64,000 nt of DNA. Origin: Sphingobacterium haloxyli (GTDB lineage Bacteria; Bacteroidota; Bacteroidia; Sphingobacteriales; Sphingobacteriaceae). The translations under genes were made by a program, and so were the position numbers. Below the pieces are notes generated by a model. The model had not been told where the DNA came from, did no database searches, and worked only from the letters and a program-made list of their open reading frames with translations. Of the stretch, positions 61,905 through 64,000 are shown piece after piece (position 1 is the stretch's first letter; the number at the start of each line of letters is the position of its first letter). Location of the stretch: assembly GCF_002980525.1 (NCBI RefSeq), contig NZ_PVBQ01000004.1, forward strand, positions 124,001-188,000. The letters are read 5' to 3'.

Positions 61905-63878
61905 TTATTGATGCCCCTTTCTTATTAAACTGTGATGCACATAACGTTCACGGTTTGGTTCAACAGTTTGTATTCCCTTTGTAATGGGGCGTTCCGCAGG
62001 CTTCTTAGTGTTGGAAGTACTTTTGTTCACTTCCGATTCCTTTTCTTTCTTTGGTTCGGGAAGAAAGTTTGCATTATAAATACGATCCTGTATATATTTA
62101 GGTAACGTAATGGTGTCTTTCAGGTATTTTTCGACGAGCATATTAACAATGGGACCCGCCCAGGTACCGCCGTATCCCGCGTTTTCTACGAATACAGCAA
62201 TGGCTATTTTAGGATTTTCGCGCGGTGCAAAGGCAAAAAATACAGCATGGTTCTCACCGTGCGGATTCTGGACGGTCCCCGTCTTGCCACACATTTCCAC
62301 ATCTGGAATACGTACCCTGTATCCTGTTCCGCCTGGAACATTCACGGCACGACTCATCCCTTCAATAACAGGTTCATAGTACTTAGGATCTACGCCTGCA
62401 CTTATTTTTTCCTTAAATTCGTCTTTCACGATGCCCTTTTCACCAATAGCTTTAACGAGGTGCGGACGGTAATAAAAGCCGCGGTTAGCGACGATTGCCA
62501 TAATATTGGCCATTTGCAGTGGTGTGACGCCCATTTCCCCTTGTCCGATAGATAAGGAAATATTAAATCCGGAACGCCATTTATCATTCCCATAACGTTT
62601 GGTATAAAAATCGGAAGTAGGGATTAAACCCGGCTGTTCCCCGGGGAGGTCTATACCTAATTTACGGCCTAGCCCAAACTTCGCTAATGCCTCTCGCCAA
62701 AGATCGTAAGCCTTGGGACCAGACATACCTCGGGAGTCGATCATCCGCGCATAGGTATAACCGTAGTAGGTGTTACAAGATGTCTGTATCGATTTTGCTA
62801 AACTGGTTGCACCGTCGACGTGTGTACACCGCATAATTGCCCGACCTCCACCATAGCGGTAACCACCGGGGCAGTAGAAAATAGTATTTTCGTCGATGAC
62901 ACCCGCTTGCTGAGCTGTTAGCGCCGCTACAACCTTAAAAACCGATCCGGGAGGATAGGAGGCTTGAATCGGGCGGATAAACATAGGCCGTGTCTCATCC
63001 CGCAGGAGTTTCATGTAATTATTGCCGCGTTGTCTCCCTACCATCATATTGGGGTCGTAAGATGGGGCGCTGACTAAAGTTAGTATCTCTCCGGTAGCGG
63101 GTTCAATAGCAACGACTGAACCCATTTTGTTTTTCATTAGTTTTTCTGCCAAAACCTGTAAATCACGGTCGATCGTTGAAATTAGACCATCTCCGGCTAC
63201 CGCGAGCGTGTCATATTGGCCGTCCATAAACGATCCCTTGGGCCTATTGAGTGCATCTACCATTTGGTTTTTTACGCCTCGTTGTCCGCGTAGAAGCTCT
63301 TCGTAAGCGCGTTCAATGCCGCTAGCGCCAATATAATCACCCGGCCGATAAAAACCTTCCGATTGCTCGATATTCTTGTCATTTACCTCTTGGATATAGC
63401 CCAGGAGTTGTGGTGCGATACTGTCTGGATAGCTCCTGACGGTTCGGTTTTGGACATAGAATCCTCGGAATTTATACAGATGTTCTTGTAATCTTGCATA
63501 AGTTTCTGCAGATAGCTGTTTTTCAAATATTGAAGGACGGTAAGGGGAGTGCGCCCGGGCTTTATTCATCCTCTTTTGGAATCCATCGTAATCGACGTCG
63601 ATAAGCTGACATAAAAGCGTGGTATCAATTTCTTTTGCTTCGATAGGCGTTACCAATAAGTCGTATACTGGTTCGTTTTGTACCAACACTTTCCCGTTCC
63701 GATCATATATTACTCCTCTTGCTGGATATATGACTACTTTACGTAAGACATTGTTATTGGCTGATAATAAATAAGATTTGTCAATAACTTGAATGTAAAA
63801 TAGACGAACCACGATGACGATTGCGATAGCAATAAAGATCCCCTGAATAACAAATTTACGAGCAAAGAAACTATTCAT
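61905..63878 (-). CDS. mrdA: Penicillin-binding protein 2 (peptidoglycan transpeptidase)
   Basis: The 657-residue protein has one N-terminal membrane helix (about 8-28), a PBP dimerisation domain (ARGVIYDRNGKVL, about 53-65), and the transpeptidase with SVFK (SxxK, PPGSVFKVV), SCNTYYG for SxN, and KTGT (CGKTGTVQNP). It cross-links glycan made by RodA. The C-terminal tail beyond about residue 605 is rich in lysine and serine and not found in E. coli PBP2. The stop is separated from the rodA start by one base. Confidence 0.95.
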   Translation of the reverse strand: MNSFFARKFVIQGIFIAIAIVIVVRLFYIQVIDKSYLLSANNNVLRKVVIYPARGVIYDRNGKVLVQNEPVYDLLVTPIEAKEIDTTLLCQLIDVDYDGFQKRMNKARAHSPYRPSIFEKQLSAETYARLQEHLYKFRGFYVQNRTVRSYPDSIAPQLLGYIQEVNDKNIEQSEGFYRPGDYIGASGIERAYEELLRGQRGVKNQMVDALNRPKGSFMDGQYDTLAVAGDGLISTIDRDLQVLAEKLMKNKMGSVVAIEPATGEILTLVSAPSYDPNMMVGRQRGNNYMKLLRDETRPMFIRPIQASYPPGSVFKVVAALTAQQAGVIDENTIFYCPGGYRYGGGRAIMRCTHVDGATSLAKSIQTSCNTYYGYTYARMIDSRGMSGPKAYDLWREALAKFGLGRKLGIDLPGEQPGLIPTSDFYTKRYGNDKWRSGFNISLSIGQGEMGVTPLQMANIMAIVANRGFYYRPHLVKAIGEKGIVKDEFKEKISAGVDPKYYEPVIEGMSRAVNVPGGTGYRVRIPDVEMCGKTGTVQNPHGENHAVFFAFAPRENPKIAIAVFVENAGYGGTWAGPIVNMLVEKYLKDTITLPKYIQDRIYNANFLPEPKKEKESEVNKSTSNTKKPAERPITKGIQTVEPNRERYVHHSLIRKGHQ

Positions 63879-63895
63879 GAATGTAAGCCCCCAAT

Positions 63896-64000
63896 TTAAA
63901 TGTTACCAACGCGTGACTTTCTTCTATAAACGAGCAAGTTCATCAATACGATGATACAAGTTGTAAATATACTACTTAAAATAGTACTTGCCAGCGTATA
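63896..64000 (-). CDS. mreD: Rod shape-determining protein MreD, C-terminal end (partial)
   Basis: The frame from the window edge to the stop at 63896-63898 gives 34 residues, a hydrophobic helix (STILSSIFTTCIIVLMNLLV) and a basic tail (YRRKSRVGNI). This fits the last membrane helix of MreD. The gene name rests mainly on position, immediately upstream of mrdA and rodA; the sequence alone is too short to prove it. The stop lies 17 bases before the mrdA start. Confidence 0.6.
   Translation of the reverse strand, partial: YTLASTILSSIFTTCIIVLMNLLVYRRKSRVGNI

Overview
The window looks like chromosomal DNA of a Bacteroidota bacterium, most probably from Sphingobacteriaceae or a close relative. Evidence: two SusC/SusD outer-membrane uptake pairs, an ECF sigma/FecR surface-signalling unit, promoters of the TTTG-N20-TAnnTTTG type, a fused E1 alpha/beta dehydrogenase, the alternative GlmU-like protein, the futalosine menaquinone enzyme MqnC, and Kdo genes for a Gram-negative envelope. 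No tRNA, rRNA, insertion sequence, prophage or CRISPR array was seen.

1-19683 is a glycan-utilisation island on the + strand. It holds the end of a GH20-like glycosidase, a Gfo/Idh/MocA oxidoreductase, SusC/SusD, two small surface lipoproteins, two secreted Asp-box (BNR) beta-propeller proteins, then a cytoplasmic set (enolase-superfamily enzyme, Nramp-like transporter without the metal motif, SDR, DHDPS-family lyase), a LacI regulator and a NagB-like protein. A shared palindromic motif (CGTGTACGTAACCG-like) occurs upstream of susC (twice), of lacI and of the nagB-like gene, so the island looks like one LacI regulon. The likely logic is surface capture and cleavage, then oxidation, dehydration and aldol cleavage of a sugar acid. 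The substrate cannot be read from sequence.

19689-32544 is housekeeping: an aminotransferase, a DUF1573 protein, kdsD, recQ, kdsA, lysS, rpmE2, then a run of alternative glmU-like, tpiA, prmA and mpl, and a small XRE regulator. 32667-39490 is a second uptake module: ECF sigma factor, FecR anti-sigma, SusC with an N-terminal STN signalling domain, and SusD, with no enzymes attached.

39583-53329 carries a 52-residue acidic protein, scpB, mqnC, a GNAT protein, an operon of kdsB, a HAD phosphatase and a TSUP permease, a nested tandem repeat array (44280-44679), plsC, a serine hydrolase lipoprotein, purL and the fused E1 dehydrogenase. 53368-57918 is an aromatic amino acid operon on the - strand (pheA, DAHP synthase/chorismate mutase, aroA, aroC). 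It is preceded by a canonical promoter, a 17-residue Phe/Tyr-rich leader peptide and a terminator hairpin, i.e. a ribosome-mediated attenuator. 58327-64000 holds an EamA permease, a YigZ protein, an unrecognised coiled-coil protein, and rodA, mrdA and the end of mreD.

The strongest items for follow-up are the 21/84-bp nested palindromic repeat array, the pheA attenuator, and the LacI regulon built round a sugar-acid pathway with several enzymes that lack expected catalytic residues.
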